NCBI GenBank assembly: GCA_022702545.1 | Contig: JAHRBC010000007.1 | Coordinates: 434,001 to 498,000 of the forward strand | Source: Phycomyces nitens | Taxonomy: Eukaryota > Mucoromycota > Mucoromycetes > Mucorales > Phycomycetaceae | Direction of reading: 5' to 3' | DNA: 64,000 bases | Shown: piece by piece, positions 47,795 to 60,618 of the stretch | How positions within the stretch are numbered: position 1 is the stretch's first letter | Layout: the number at the start of each line of letters is the position of its first letter | Notes under the pieces: model-generated | Seen by the model: the letters and a program-made list of their open reading frames with translations, nothing else | The model's database searches: none | Told to the model about the DNA's origin: nothing | Program-made: the position numbers and the translations under genes

Positions 47795-48806
47795 TTAAGA
47801 TGGAAATGAATCGAGATAAACGGTGAAGCGTAAGAAAATTTAGACTTTATATATTAAATTGAAATATGTGAATGGATTTTTGTTTTATGCAGAGAACCTC
47901 TGGCGCCACTCGGGTTCTTTAGCCAAAATATGGTAATCGAAATTTTTCTAGCAATGGGATTGACTTGGATGAAAATATTCTGTGTAATATTCAATCTTTT
48001 AAAATAGACCTTCCTTTAAGGGTTTCTTTTCTGCTAGATATATTACTACACCCACTTATAATAATTTATTTGAAATAAGCCTTAATAAAGAGGGATTATT
48101 AGGTGCAAAAGTTTCAGTCCTAAAAGCCTAGCAATTTACCTTTTATGACAAGCTTTCCCTACTTACCAGTTTTTCTGTGCTTTCTTATCCTTGTCCTTGT
48201 ACTTTTGTCCTGTCCTTGTCCCTGGCTACCCTCTCTGTCATGCCCGGTCAAACACAAATACTTTTTTCTTTTCGTTCTTATACCTTATTTCTTTTTCCCC
48301 AGTATTTAGGTTTTTATTATTATTTATTTATATATTTTCAATTATTCTCTTTCACTCTCATGGGTGGCCTATATGCCTACAGGCGCAAGGCATTTTTTTT
48401 GTAGAAGGAACAAAGTCCTGTTATTTGTTACGTGTCACGAAGAGAAACGTTATTTTGTGGCCAGGTTTTGACACACCCACCAATAAAAATACTTTTACCT
48501 AATGTCAAGCTTACAACTTCCCTTTTAGTAACATATAGATAATATTCCTAGTATTTTTAAGTGTAACTATTAGAATTCTAAAGACGGTAGGTATTCCTGA
48601 ACAGGAAGGAGACCTTATGGCATTTTGACAATGTTTGCTCTCTATAGCCATCAAAAATTGACATCACAAGATACTCACGACCAATAGACCTATTTACAAA
48701 CATTATAATCTATGATAGGCTGGATAGCTTCATCGTTTTAAAAGTTGTTTTTAGAAAAACTTGGAGGTTATTAGATTTTTACTCATCTATTTAAAAATTA
48801 TCACAA
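47795..48806. other. Intergenic region with a LINE-tail-like segment
   Basis: No gene. Near 48361-48400 is TGGGTGGCCTATATGCC followed by CAGGCG, which also occurs at about 50394-50416 (see findings). T-rich, low-complexity sequence precedes both copies. Confidence 0.45.
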
Positions 48807-49072
48807 ATCGTGGCTATGAACACCAAAGAATTTCTTAATGCTTAATCGTGGCTATGAACACCAAAGAATTTCTTAATGCTTAATCGTGGCTATGAACACC
48901 AAAGAATTTCTTAATGTTTAATCGTGGCTATGAACACCAAAGAATTTCTTAATGCTTAATCGTGGCTATGAACACCAAAGAATTTCTTAATGCTTAATCG
49001 TGGCTATGAACACCAAAGAATTTCTTAATGTTTAATCGTGGCTATGAACACCAAAGAATTTCTTAATGCTTC
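48807..49072. repeat. 38-bp satellite, seven copies, with 114-bp higher-order period
   Basis: Units start at 48807, 48845, 48883, 48921, 48959, 48997 and 49035 with ATCGTGGCTATGAACACCAA. They are identical except for one position near the end of the unit (AATGCTT or AATGTTT). That position runs C, C, T, C, C, T, C, so three 38-bp units form a 114-bp higher-order unit. Confidence 0.95.
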
Positions 49073-49385
49073 CAAGGCACAGAAAGACTTTTTCAAAGAC
49101 CACTAAAAGCGTCCCAGGTTTTATTGTATAATTGCTAGTCATAATAAAGCCTTGTCCTGACATGATCCTGATCCTGATCCTGATATATATCCTAATCTCA
49201 TTAACAAAACTCTCTATTACTCATTCAATGCACTTCTAATTCGATATGACTAAATTTCTCTTAACATAATAAAAGACTCTCAAAGTACCTATTGTCCCTT
49301 TCTCTTCAAATATAACAGCTTTATTAAGGATGTACCCGAGACAAGAGTGCACGTTTTTTCTTTTGTTTTATGATCTTAAATAGTA

Positions 49386-49726
49386 GGGGTATTCAGACGT
49401 AAAGGTAGAAAACTAAAATCAATTTACGTAATCACCTTTATCCAATTTGATTGGTAAATCAGTTTTGGTCAACTTTTAGTCCATTCTAAAAATTTGGTCC
49501 TTCAAATTCAAGGACCAAATTTTTAGAAACGACCAAAAGTTGACTAAATTTCTCTGATAGGTGCGTAGTTTTAAAAAAGACAGTATATGGCTGCAAATAT
49601 GATAGAACACTAAGATTTTGGTCTTTTTTTTGTCTTTTTTTTGATCGGGGGTATTCAGACGTAAATCAATGTGACTGGCAATTACAATTTTGATTTTAGT
49701 TTTGTACTTTCACGTCTGAATACCCC
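49386..49726. mobile_element. MITE with GGGGTATTCAGACG terminal repeats, TA target site
   Basis: The element begins GGGGTATTCAGACGTAAAG (49386) and ends with the reverse complement, ACGTCTGAATACCCC (to 49726). TA flanks both ends (49384-49385 and 49727-49728), as in Tc1/mariner-type insertions. Similarity of the ends extends inward through AAAACTAAAATCAA. Inside is a foldback, 49464-49548, with 39-bp arms and a 7-base loop. A second copy of the left end lies internally at 49648, so two related elements may be nested and share the right end. There is no coding capacity. Confidence 0.85.
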
Positions 49727-51469
49727 TAGTCTTTTTAGAAACAACAAACCTTATCAGTATATCTTTAATACTTTTTTTTATTACAACTCAGATCACATTG
49801 TACCAATTTGGCTGAAAAGGTAGGGTAAATAATCACAACTGATACATATTTGGCTTGAAAGGATTTCCTTAAAGAGTACCGCCTTTATTTGGCCTTTCAT
49901 CATATTATTTTTTTGGCCGTCTTTCCTGTCAATTCTCCCATTTCTGCTTAGATTAGTTTAGGACACTCTTGGGCATATTTTTTTAAGAATAAACTAAAAA
50001 AAAACATCATTTAATCGGCATAACCTTACAGAGTGACACATCTTTATCTGAGCCTTTCCCAAGCTCCATACATACAAAAAGAACTCGGTCTCTTTTTGCT
50101 AACAAATACAGCTACCGCGTCTCTCAGCACACAATCGTAATCACTCTTTATCTGAACTGTTTGGCTGTTTATATCGATTCTACTCCTCTCACCAATTAGT
50201 CCACGCAGTTTCACAGCATTATGGGGTTATAATTCAAGCATATGTCAATACGGCCAGTAATAGATCTGTATGCTCCGAAAGAGCAGGAATCTTTCTGGAT
50301 TCTATTCATTCTCTACTCATTTGGTATGCAAGTAAAAGTATTTTTGATTCTTAGGACGGTGGGGCATGGCTCAGCATTTTTTTTTGCTCTCTTGGGTGGC
50401 CTACAGGCCCACAGGCGTCATATCATGTCACCCTTCAGAATAAATAAAAAATGCCTTTACTTGCACATCTAATGTGTAACAACTAGAAGAATTCTCAATC
50501 TATTATGAAATTCGTTGCCTATTATATATATATATATGAAAACAACAAGAGTTTGACTGAAGGATAATAAGTTTCAACTTGCTTTTTTCATTATATTTTA
50601 TAATATGTAATGTTATAAAATTGACTTTAGCAAAGGTTTTCTCCAAATATAATAATTGAGACGAATATATATATAAAAGGTAAATTAAAGAGGAAGAAAA
50701 AAATGCCACATTTGCACCAATACCTGGAAGGACAAATGCCACAACGTTGATCGCGTGAATCCAACGGTGGTACTAGATGCGATATGAAATGTCCAGACAG
50801 ATATGAAAATACATTGGAAAAGTAAAATCGAGACATGTTCTTTCAGGGCATCCTTGAAACTATTTATAGCATTGTCGTAAGCTGATTTTATGGGGCTGAC
50901 AAAATTCCCAGTCTCTATTATTGTAAAGTATCTATAATCCAATGTTTATTTGTCTCTATACAGGCATGAATTTTAATGATTAGTGATACTAGGAGTGTCT
51001 TGTTGGACTCAAGAAATTCAAGATTATTAAATTTATTGATGTTTATATCATTACCATATCAAAAGACTTTACTAAATTATCCTTGGATATATCCACAGTT
51101 TATCCACTTTAGATTAAGCCCCCAAGACATACATCCTTGCAATCCGCTTGTAGTATTCTGTTAATTTGAGAAATGTAAATGAACATGTGGTAAATGATGA
51201 GAATTTTTACTAAATATATTATATACATTTGGCATTGGGTTCCATTGTAAATTCAATAATGTTAAGACAGAATACAATAAAACCACCAATGATACTAGAT
51301 TTATAAAGTGATAATAATGTATTTTAAGTCAAATAGGACAATCTAATGAGATTTGAGAAGATACAGTTAGAAATACAAGCGAAAAAGAAAAAGAAAATGT
51401 GCAAGCAAATAATTAAGAGAATAAATTAAAAAAGAATAAATACAATAGAATGCATATTTTTTCTTGGAT
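49727..51469. other. Intergenic region
   Basis: I found no intact gene. Minus-strand frames at 50503-50942 are short and hydrophobic without a domain. A LINE-tail-like motif lies near 50394-50416. The last ~300 bases form the 3' flank of MED13. Confidence 0.4.
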
Positions 51470-54400
51470 CTAGCGCACAGTATCAGACAGAACTGTCAGT
51501 AGCAAACGGCCAAGTCGCTCCACCAAGACGATGTGGCAAGGGAGGAAATTGCTGCTAGACGGCATCATATTGATATACGAAAGGGCATAGAATTGCTGGA
51601 TCACCTTGCGAAGGGTAGTATAGGCAGACCTTGCTGTCTGGTTGCATATTAGGTGCATCTAAACGTATAAATGTATGGTCAGTTACCTGTTAATCTATAT
51701 ATTGACTTTAAAGAGCATCAATTACCTCTACTGCAATAGGAGTATTGCTGTATTGTTCCATACAAGGTGTAGGTTCACTCGGTGGATCATATATCATATA
51801 CCCACTGGACAATGGTAACATCCAACATTCATCTAATGCCATGTTTTCCATAGCCCCTCCAAAAGACGTCTTTTCTTTCAAGCGAGAATAGGCAACCCGG
51901 TGGTTGAGCATTATCGATCGTACACCACCACTACCACTTGCAACATTCCCAAAGTCCTCTGTCGTTGTTTGTGCCTTTTTGGTATCTGACAGTGATTCAG
52001 GTGTGATTGTTGGAATGGTTAATGGCTGAAATGTTGGATTCTCATCTTCTACAGGACCAGGAGGCCCTGATGGAGCTATCTGGAGAGATGTGTGTAGATC
52101 AACACAGACCATCACCATTCGTTCATCTTGGGGGACAATCCCAGACCAGACTAATAAAAGTCAACATAAGTTTACATGCTCTAGATCCCATACATGCCAT
52201 TTATTTTTATTACCTTTGAGTTCATTTTCAAACATGAGTCCAAGCTTAGTAATGGTAAATGTCCAGATGAACCCTGTTCTTTGGGCTATCTCCTTTGTCC
52301 GTGTCCATACTTCTGTCAGCATGGTTTCCAGAGAAATCTTGACAGCTTGGTTGGTCGTCTTGAGGACAGAGTACTCTAGCAATTCTCCTCGATGATCCGA
52401 CCATACGACAATTAGCCATTGTTTGTCTACACTAAAGCTGTAAGCCAGGTGCAGCATTGCACCTCGATCTAATAAGATTGGAGCAGCACTTAATGGCTTC
52501 TTTAGTGAAAACCGAATGGTATCTGGAACTGGTCGGGTAAGTGCAAAGATAGGCGTATAGATCGATGTCTTTGGTGGAACATCGCATAATGTCTAAAGCC
52601 GAATCACAATAGTCTCTTGGTTAATCAACCGCTTTGTCTTTTTGTTGCCAACTTACTCCTCGAGTACTTCTGCTCACAACAGCATCGCATCTGGTATAGA
52701 CTGAAAATGCCATCTCTTTGAGGCCAAACTTTGTGTAGCCTCCAAATGAAGATGAAAGCAAGATGTGCTGTATAGGTACGAGCTGCATCACTAGTTGAGC
52801 TTTTCCTTTGGACAGACCCATGCCAAATGCCATTTTCAATGCATTAAAACATCGGCTGAGGTCCAGGCTAAATGAGAGATCCTCGACAGGGTTAACCAGG
52901 TATATGACCACATGTTGATCTTTGTCGACTGTCTTGTTACCAAGTGCAGATCCAAGCGTAATACATGCATTCATATAACTCTTATACTGCTGTGTTTTCC
53001 AGGAATCTCCAGAAGAGTGTGCTGATATTCCCAAAATAAAGAGTCAGAAAAGCTTATCAATATACGCCATCTACAAAAGCCCATTATCCAGTCTATATTT
53101 ACCTAGTAGCTCAACAGGCACAACACCATGGTGTCCATTAGCAATATTGTACGGACGATGATTTCCCAATAGACAAGTCTCGTAAACAACACTTAGGCCT
53201 TTGCGGAAAAAGGTGTCAACTTGGGCTTCTAGACGCTCGCCTTTTGGACAGAGTACGATATACTGAACGTTCTTTCGGCATACATATGGTTCCAGTCTCA
53301 TTTTCTCCCAAAAAGTAATCAGGTCGCTTGATCCTTCGATACAATTGTCGTCTCTTCCAACAATAATCATTGGAGGTCGAAGAGGTGCCAGGTTTGGTTC
53401 TGCTGGTCGTCGTTTTTTGACTTGGTATTTTCCATACTTTGAATGAGCTTGGTTAGTCTCTATGTGTTTCAAATTTAGTAAAGTGTGTGGAGGTCCATAA
53501 ACATTGTCTATTCTAAAAACGGCTTTATGTACCTGAAAGTTCAAAATAGTTTTGGAGGGACAGGGGACCCTTGATCGAGACTGAACTATGATGTGTCAAG
53601 GAAGCTAGTCCATGATCTTCTTCTATCTTTGGTGTCGGTTCTGCCTTGGTTTCAAAGAGGCAGCTCAACATTGATTTAAAGTCTTGCAAGACACTGACTC
53701 CATCTGTTGGAACACTGGGTATGTGTGTAACATCTAGAGCGCATTAAATCATCAGCCATCTCGCAAGTGTATTATAAACATATAGAAATACAAGCCTTGG
53801 CTTGTCTAGATTCCTACCTCCTTGTATGTTTTGCATTATACTTCTATGGCGTGTGATTATCACACTTATTGTCTCGCCCTCGATTTTCTCTCCTCCTGAA
53901 GCGCACGTATCTGATGCCCCACCTGAAAATGGATAGCCACCTATTACAGCCTGCTGGCACAGATAATCAAGGGCACGGTAATCTCTCTCTGAGATATCTT
54001 GGGCATCTTCTGGTGTGCACTTCCAATAACCAACCATAGAAGAGAACGGTGTATCGTAATCCAATAGCTGTCCTTCTTTGGGTATCTTTTTGTTACCTGG
54101 AAGGTTGACCATGCGATGGACGATTGAATGCTGTGCCTTTTGAATCCATTTGATCCAATCAGGATCAATTTCATCCTGGCTGTCGCTATCACTGTCATTA
54201 TCACTGCTACTACTGCTACTGCTACTGCTACAACTGTTATCATCACTTTCACTTGTAGCACTGCTGCTTGTACTCCCACGTCTCAAACCAACGTCATCCT
54301 CACTCTCACTGTCTAGTCGCATGCTGTTGAATTTTGCTGCTGTGAGAGCCATGTTTGGTCTGGGTGATATGTTCTCTTGAGGAGATTGGCTAGAGTTGGC

Positions 54401-56884
54401 TACGACCGCTTGCTTTTTTGGCCTGGGGATATAGTCAGGACTGTACAAGGCTCTTTTGGTATTCCGTAGATGAGGTGAGCGATATGTAAACTTTCCTCCT
54501 TCATAATACTTTGCATCATTCACCGATTCAGTGAAAAATACTGGTGCAAAATCAGGTGGAACAGTAGGCTGAAGTGGACTGGTGGTATTTGTACTATTCT
54601 TTGCTTCCGAGGTATCAATCTTTTGATTCGAAACAGAGAGTGGAAGGGTAGTTGATGGTAAAGGTGGAGGTGATGGTGCTGTAAAAGGCTTGTGTTCAAC
54701 ATTTGTAATAGGTCCAGAAGAGCAGGGGGTGTTTGTAGCCGGTTCGACTGATGGACTGGCTTCTTTCTTGACAGCATCTAGAGTCTCGCGTGTGTCTGGT
54801 GTGTCGATATTCATAAGATATAGAGGTTCTTCAATCTTAGTGGGCAGTGGATTATGAATATGCTTTGGGGCAGGTGAAGATTCAAAGAAATCAAAGTCTG
54901 CTTCCGTGACATCCATATTGAAGCTATCCAGGTCGAGTGTGTCTTCTAACCCCCATGACTGGCCGGTAGGAATATTGTACATTTGATCAAGATCCTCCAT
55001 TCCAAGACTACTGTCGTTTAGAGGTGATTTTGTGGCCTTTGTAATAGTGCTAGAATCCACCGAGCCTGCAAATAATAAGTCTGGCGTATAGTTTGCCGTA
55101 ACTGAGGTGCCATGAGGAGAATCGGTACTGACGCTGCCAGTAGGATGGATATTTGATAACGAATGTGGCATGGACTCTGAAAGGTTGTTACTTTCTGTGT
55201 CGACACCTGAATTGTCGTTTGTAGCTGGTGTGGATTCTTTTGTGGGGCTCGTAAAATACAGTTTTGCGTATTCAGAAAGAGATAGCTTTGTGTCGTGGTG
55301 AGGGAGTGCGCATGAGGTTTTGTTTGGCTGGATATTGGATGTGTTGAGGGAGAGGCCTGCCTTGGAGGCCATAAAGTTGCTCAGAATGACTGGTTCGTTG
55401 AGTATGGTGCTTAGATTTGGTTGTGGAATACGGCTACCCATACTCAAGAGATCTAGTACGGCAGGGACATTCGACAAGGCAGTGTTTTGGGACCAATAGT
55501 CGACCTTTTGATCCCTTGTTACCTTTTCTTTATGTGCCCATTCCTCCCAGATCCTACCGATATCTCGAGTGATTCCATGGTTCAGACCCATCAGACCGTT
55601 CATTCCTGCAATTGACGAGGGTGATTGGCGACTTTGAGTGGGTATATACACTAATCGGCTTGGATAGAGTACCATGTCCCCGTTCTCCATCCTGAGAGGG
55701 ATTAGGGCAGGCAAAGGTGCGGGAGAGATGAGATGGGAGATGGGAAGATGGAGTAATAAAGACCATTGACGCAAAATGGCGTCTTGGAGATGGTGTGGTG
55801 TGGGATAGCTACCAATAAAAGTAATTTGGGCCTTGTCTCCAAAGGGACCAAGTATGACTATGATAAGAAGCACAATGTCAACCTATTTTTCGGGTGCATC
55901 AAATGTTTGATTCGTTTGGTAGCTTGGGGGTATGTTTGTTACCTCTTTTGCCTTTGGTACGAATATCCTTGGCCAAGACTGGTCTAATGCGCATACGGGC
56001 CGATATTGGCTGGAAGACAATCTGTGTTCCATTGAAATAGCAGTTGTAAAAAACGCATAAAACAGTGGCAGTATCAGGATCAAGTTGTGATTTGAGAGGA
56101 GAGGACATGACATCAGGAACAGAGCAGGTCGATGGATAGATCAAGAAATCTCCGATGGGAACTGCACCTCTTGCTACCATGGCACTATTGACAGATTGTT
56201 ATTTGGTGTTCTTGGCTAGAATACGACAAACAAGCGATGTAAAGGGTTTGATACCTACGGCTGAATTAAGTTGCGAATTGCCTTGACAAAGAGCTTGTAT
56301 TCTTCAGCTACTACCGCCAGCGTATTAGGGTTGGTCCGAGCAATTGGAGAAGCAGTAGGCGATTGACTCTTTGAAAACACGGTTTCCCAGGTAAAGGATC
56401 CGATCCGTAGTTCTATAGAATAGTTTTATAATGGTGATAAAATGGAATTTTGTGCTCGTCTTACCATCCAATGCTCGTAAACCTTGGTGTCCATCAATAA
56501 GGCCTGTATGGCTATCGTCAAACCAAAACACCCATAGATCGAGGTTGATTAGACTCTTGTCCGAGGGTTGTGAATGAGAAAGACACCAGGCGACTGGGAT
56601 TTTGAGATCAAGAAGATCCCAGAATGCGTTGATCAAGACATTTGTGGTCGGATCGGCATCGAACATGCCATAGCACATTTTGGTGTCTGACTTTTGGGAT
56701 CTGTCAGAGGTAATGAAGTCTGGAAGTAGAGAGCGAAGACATGACTGTGTATATGCACGGTAGCGTATGTGCGACACGCCACTCTGGGGATGACAGGTCC
56801 GAGATTAGTTTCTATAGTTGGACTGTGTTATATAAAGACTCTCACCACAAGGAGAATGTTGGTTAAGCTCGAATCAAGGAGCAT
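51470..56884 (-). CDS. MED13: Mediator complex kinase-module subunit MED13 (SRB9/SSN2)
   Basis: Eleven exons (56846-56884, 56465-56783, 56259-56412, 55943-56184, 53818-55857, 53533-53733, 53103-53459, 52657-53021, 52214-52592, 51726-52150, 51470-51658) join in one frame, about 1569 aa. The N-terminal domain has IRYRAYTQSCLRSLLPDF and VAWCLSHSQPSDK. A long middle is disordered, with a Ser/Asp tract near residue 800. The C-terminal half has Argonaute-like MID/PIWI features typical of MED13: PPMIIVGRDDNCIEGSSDLI, YIVLCPKGERLEAQVDTFFR and LLSSSFGGYTKFGLKEMAFS. Near the end come RDE-like VWSGIVPQDERMVMVCVDLH and HIVLVERLGRLLLTVLSD. MED13 links the CDK8-cyclin C kinase module to core Mediator and restrains transcription. 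The start is the Met that opens the family N terminus. Confidence 0.95.
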
Positions 56885-58077
56885 TGGGCAATGAGCATCG
56901 AGCAAAGGAGATGTAATTAATAAAAGACAAGGGTTGGTTGGTATGGAAAACTGTTTGTTTGGTGGGTTTCTGCTATTTTTTCAAAAATACTAATATTAAT
57001 AATAATAATAGAAAGAGCACTCTTTATATATATATCCTGTCATATTGACATAACCCAGACAATATAGTCTTACTCCGAGACACCTCTTATTCGAAAAGGC
57101 CCAAGCGCATCTTGTCTTTTTTCTTCTTCCTCTCACTCGTTCTCTCTTGGATACAAGTCACACACACCTCTTGGTTTATGTTAATGTTCATTTTGAGATA
57201 GAATTCTTGACAATTGAAACATTTTTTAAAATTCTTTTCTGAATATTTGAGGGTTATGATTGATGCCAATGTTTTTATTAATCTATATTTTGTAGATTGA
57301 AAGATTAGTAATAATAAGTAATAATATTTGATCTATCTTTTAGAAACTATGATGCTTGAAAAAACAAAATTACTTGGAGCCAATTGGCAAATAAGATTCG
57401 ATTTTTATATACCATAATATAGAGTGCCATTGAGGAACAATATGGCTGCTCCACTGGGCCACAACTGGAGAATATTTTTGTCTTGACGATTGAATAAAAT
57501 CCTACAGGGGTTTCAAGTGAATTTTTATTTTTATTATTTCTATTATTATTGGTTGGCTTTTAATATATATACTATTTTTATAATATCCAAACCACAAGCT
57601 ATAAAAGAGGTGGACAATTGATTGAGTTCAAAGGCATAATATACAGTATTGGCTCTGGAAACTATATTAGATCTATGGTCTATACCCATAGATATGTGGT
57701 CTTTAACTGCTAATATGATTCTTTAGGGCTGTAATATTGTATATCAAAAACCCCAAGGCTTAAATGCCAAATGACAACCCAAACTCTAGTTTGGTTCCTA
57801 AAAAATATTTAAGGAGGAAATTGGTGCATCTTGACAATTATGCATAGGTATCATTTCATCAGAGACCCCTTCTTCAATAATCTTCCAAGCAAACAACTGG
57901 ATGTCTATTGTTTGAAATAATACTGCAGTGTGCGCGATATAAGGTAGACAGACAATAATATCATCATACTAAAACAGACTTGATTCATTAACGCGTTATT
58001 TTTGTACCAAAATATAACAATATACTTGTTTATACAACCAGCCTTTGTATTTCTGGTGTTTTTTTATTATTGTTATT
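56885..58077. other. Intergenic region; MED13 promoter and a possible four-Cys mini-ORF
   Basis: The first ~150 bases upstream of MED13 should hold its promoter. A minus-strand frame at 57087-57229 encodes KKCFNCQEFYLK and, further on, EVCVTCIQERTSERKKKK, two CxxC pairs and a basic tail. It lacks an in-frame ATG before the first Cys pair, so it may be an exon or a remnant. The remainder is AT-rich with no gene seen. Confidence 0.4.
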
Positions 58078-59334
58078 TTATTTACGCATTCTCTTTTTGA
58101 ATCTTTCTGCCACTGCCTCATCCGTTGCCATTTGACGACGGTCCATCCTTGGTTTGGTCTCAATAGGTCTGATCTGCTTCTCAAAATTTGCAGGTACTTG
58201 GGCTATATAATAATAATAATGTTAATATGATTATTAACAAGGCTTGAATATCCATTAACTTACGTTCTCTCTTTTTTGGTGGTTTGGTCTATAGAGAACA
58301 TTCAAAGATTAATAAAACAAGTCAACACTTGTTCACCCACCCAGTCTTACATTTTCACCCTCTTGCTCATCCATAAGCTTTCGTTTGGCACGTTCAGTGT
58401 CCTCAATGTTCTTGAGACGAGCACTTTTAAAAGCATTTAAAACCATGTAATATTATATAGATCCACTTACTCAATACCCAAATCAACTTCAGGAATGGCC
58501 GTCAGCATTTGTGTGGATAACTGTACATTGCCTTCCTCCACTCTCTTTTGCTCAACCTATCGATCAATCAGCACCCTAGGCCCTTTAATTGAATGTTACC
58601 TTTAGACGTTCAGGCAAGTGGTAAAGCTCTTCATAGATATCAGTCATTCCATTCTTCTTCTTTTCCTCTTCATCTTCATCTCCATCGCCTCGTCTCTTGC
58701 GCATTTCAGCCTCAATGTACTCCATCCTATCACAGCCCAAGACAGGTGGTTTGTATTTCTGAAGGAAGATATTGAGACCTTATCCTCTTACATGTGCTTG
58801 TCGACATCCAAGGTATTCGTTTGTGTTGTAAATGTGTCCAATCTCAACTTTCTCTCTGAGCCCTCTTCATCATCTCTGTGTTCCAGATATCAATTAATAT
58901 ATGAATGTGTATTGCTATACAATATCCTACTTTCTTCCGGATCTCGCTTCATCTTGATCAACAAGACCACCAGTCTTTAGTTTCCAGGGATCGTCATCAG
59001 CCGCGGGCTTTTTCTTTTTAGCCTGTTCAGTTCCCTTGAATAGCTTTTCAGCATCAATTCCACCATGTTTACGACGTAGCCGACGCAATTCTTGCAATTC
59101 CTCAATCTTGTCACTAGATTGAAATATATCAAGATTGTTATTATTAATATATTATATATATATATATATATATATTTAAAAAATATAGAGACTGATTGCT
59201 AGAGTGCTGGCTTGGTACCTAAGGACAACAGTGTTGTCTATACTGGTGCTTGAGGGGATCGATTCTACCTGGACTTCGTCATCAGAATCAACCTTTTTCT
59301 TTCTGTAATTGCGCTGTTTCTTGATTAGAACCAT
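58078..59334 (-). CDS. Tls1/C9orf78 family spliceosome-associated protein
   Basis: Eight exons (59219-59334, 58931-59113, 58792-58875, 58600-58726, 58471-58556, 58351-58423, 58264-58288, 58078-58202) give 272 aa. The signature order of this family is present: a basic start (MVLIKKQRNYRKKK), DDPWKLKTGGLVDQDE, MEYIEAEMRKRRG, YEELYHLPERLK, QMLTAIPEVDLGIDARLKNI, and a basic C terminus (ATDEAVAERFKKRMRK). In fission yeast Tls1 helps splicing of certain pre-mRNAs, including some for telomere proteins, by acting with Brr2. Human C9orf78 also binds Brr2. The same role here is inferred from the family. The small 25-nt exon 7 is needed to reach the C-terminal motif. All introns are GT-AG. Confidence 0.9.
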
Positions 59335-60618
59335 GATATTCGTCAGAGTCACGATGGATATTCATTGCCACTGCCAAAAAAATACAGTATAGGGAAAAAT
59401 GCAGTCTTGTTCGGTATGATTTTTGGAGTTCAGCCACCTTTGGCAGGTCAAACAAACTTTATAATCATATTTCTCTTGTACTCTTGGCTGTTAAAGAAGT
59501 ATTTTGCAAGGAAAACGATATTTTTTATCGAGTGAACCATGTAAATATTGATATAGGCTTTGATTTATTTTTTAAAAAAAATACAAGATTAAAGATTCTA
59601 GTCAATTATGATGATGATGATGATCATCATTATTGAGTGATCATTTAATCTATTAATTTATTACCACGATTGTCAAAGAAAGAAATGAAATCAATAAAGA
59701 GTAATAATAACAGTGTGTGTATATATATCATTCCAAGTGCCCTTTAAGATGTGTATTGGCCTCATACAGCCAAATATCAGTGTTCTTTTTAAAAAAATAT
59801 TAGATCTATGGATTGGCAAAAAATATCTTTATTTCTTTCTTGGTAGTATTTGGTAAAGGACACTATATTTGATTGCAGAATAGTCCATTACAAACAGCCA
59901 ATATAAAATGCCTATAAAATATTTGTTGGAATCCAGTGCAGAGATTGACCTTATTTAAAAAAGAAAACTGGCTCTATAAATGTTGAATATATATATTATC
60001 TATAACATGTATCAATATAGTGGGACAAAAATGCAATGTGTATTGATTTTATATACATCACACATATTTCAATTGTATGTGTGGGCGTAGATTGTAGTAG
60101 GATGCAGTCAAAGGGCTGGTTGCGGCCTCTTTAGTCGGACATTAAACATGGCCGACCCGGCATTTGATGAGAAGAGACATGCCTAGCAGAATAGCTTCTT
60201 CCTTCCTTTCCTTCCACACCATAAAGGGTAATTACAAGTTTGTTTATTTTCACTTGTTCAGGATCGTTGCTCTCGATACCGATACGACACTGGATGAATA
60301 AATGAAAAGACGGATGAAGCCATATCATCAATGGATGGATACTTTTTTTTTCTTTGCAAGTGGAAACAAATATTATTATCAAACCATATTCAAACAACTC
60401 AATCACGACAAATCTTAACAGCCAAAAACACAACACAATACAAACCACACCACACCAACTACAGCACAGGTGTTCAACAGTTGTGTTCTCAACACCTACC
60501 CAAAAACAAAAATGGTGTTATCTGGATTTGAGAGCATCGATTCCTAACAATTATTGTCCAAAAATATTTCTTTTGGCCTCGAGTTTTTAACCCCTGTGAT
60601 TGATAGATTTGATTTAAA
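59335..60618. promoter_or_regulatory. Divergent region between Tls1-like and uL2 genes
   Basis: This 1.3-kb gap separates two divergent starts. It is AT-rich, with an ATG/CAT near-palindrome at about 59609-59632 and a T-rich run near 60344. A leader intron for the ribosomal gene is possible but not shown. No coding frame is supported. Confidence 0.45.

Noticed and set aside
48807..49072. CRISPR array
   Set aside because: The repeats are direct and contiguous without variable spacers, and the genome is eukaryotic.
50503..50942. Overlapping minus-strand frames that could be a small membrane protein
   Set aside because: Several frames are open at once, a sign of AT-rich noncoding DNA, and no splice chain or motif was found.
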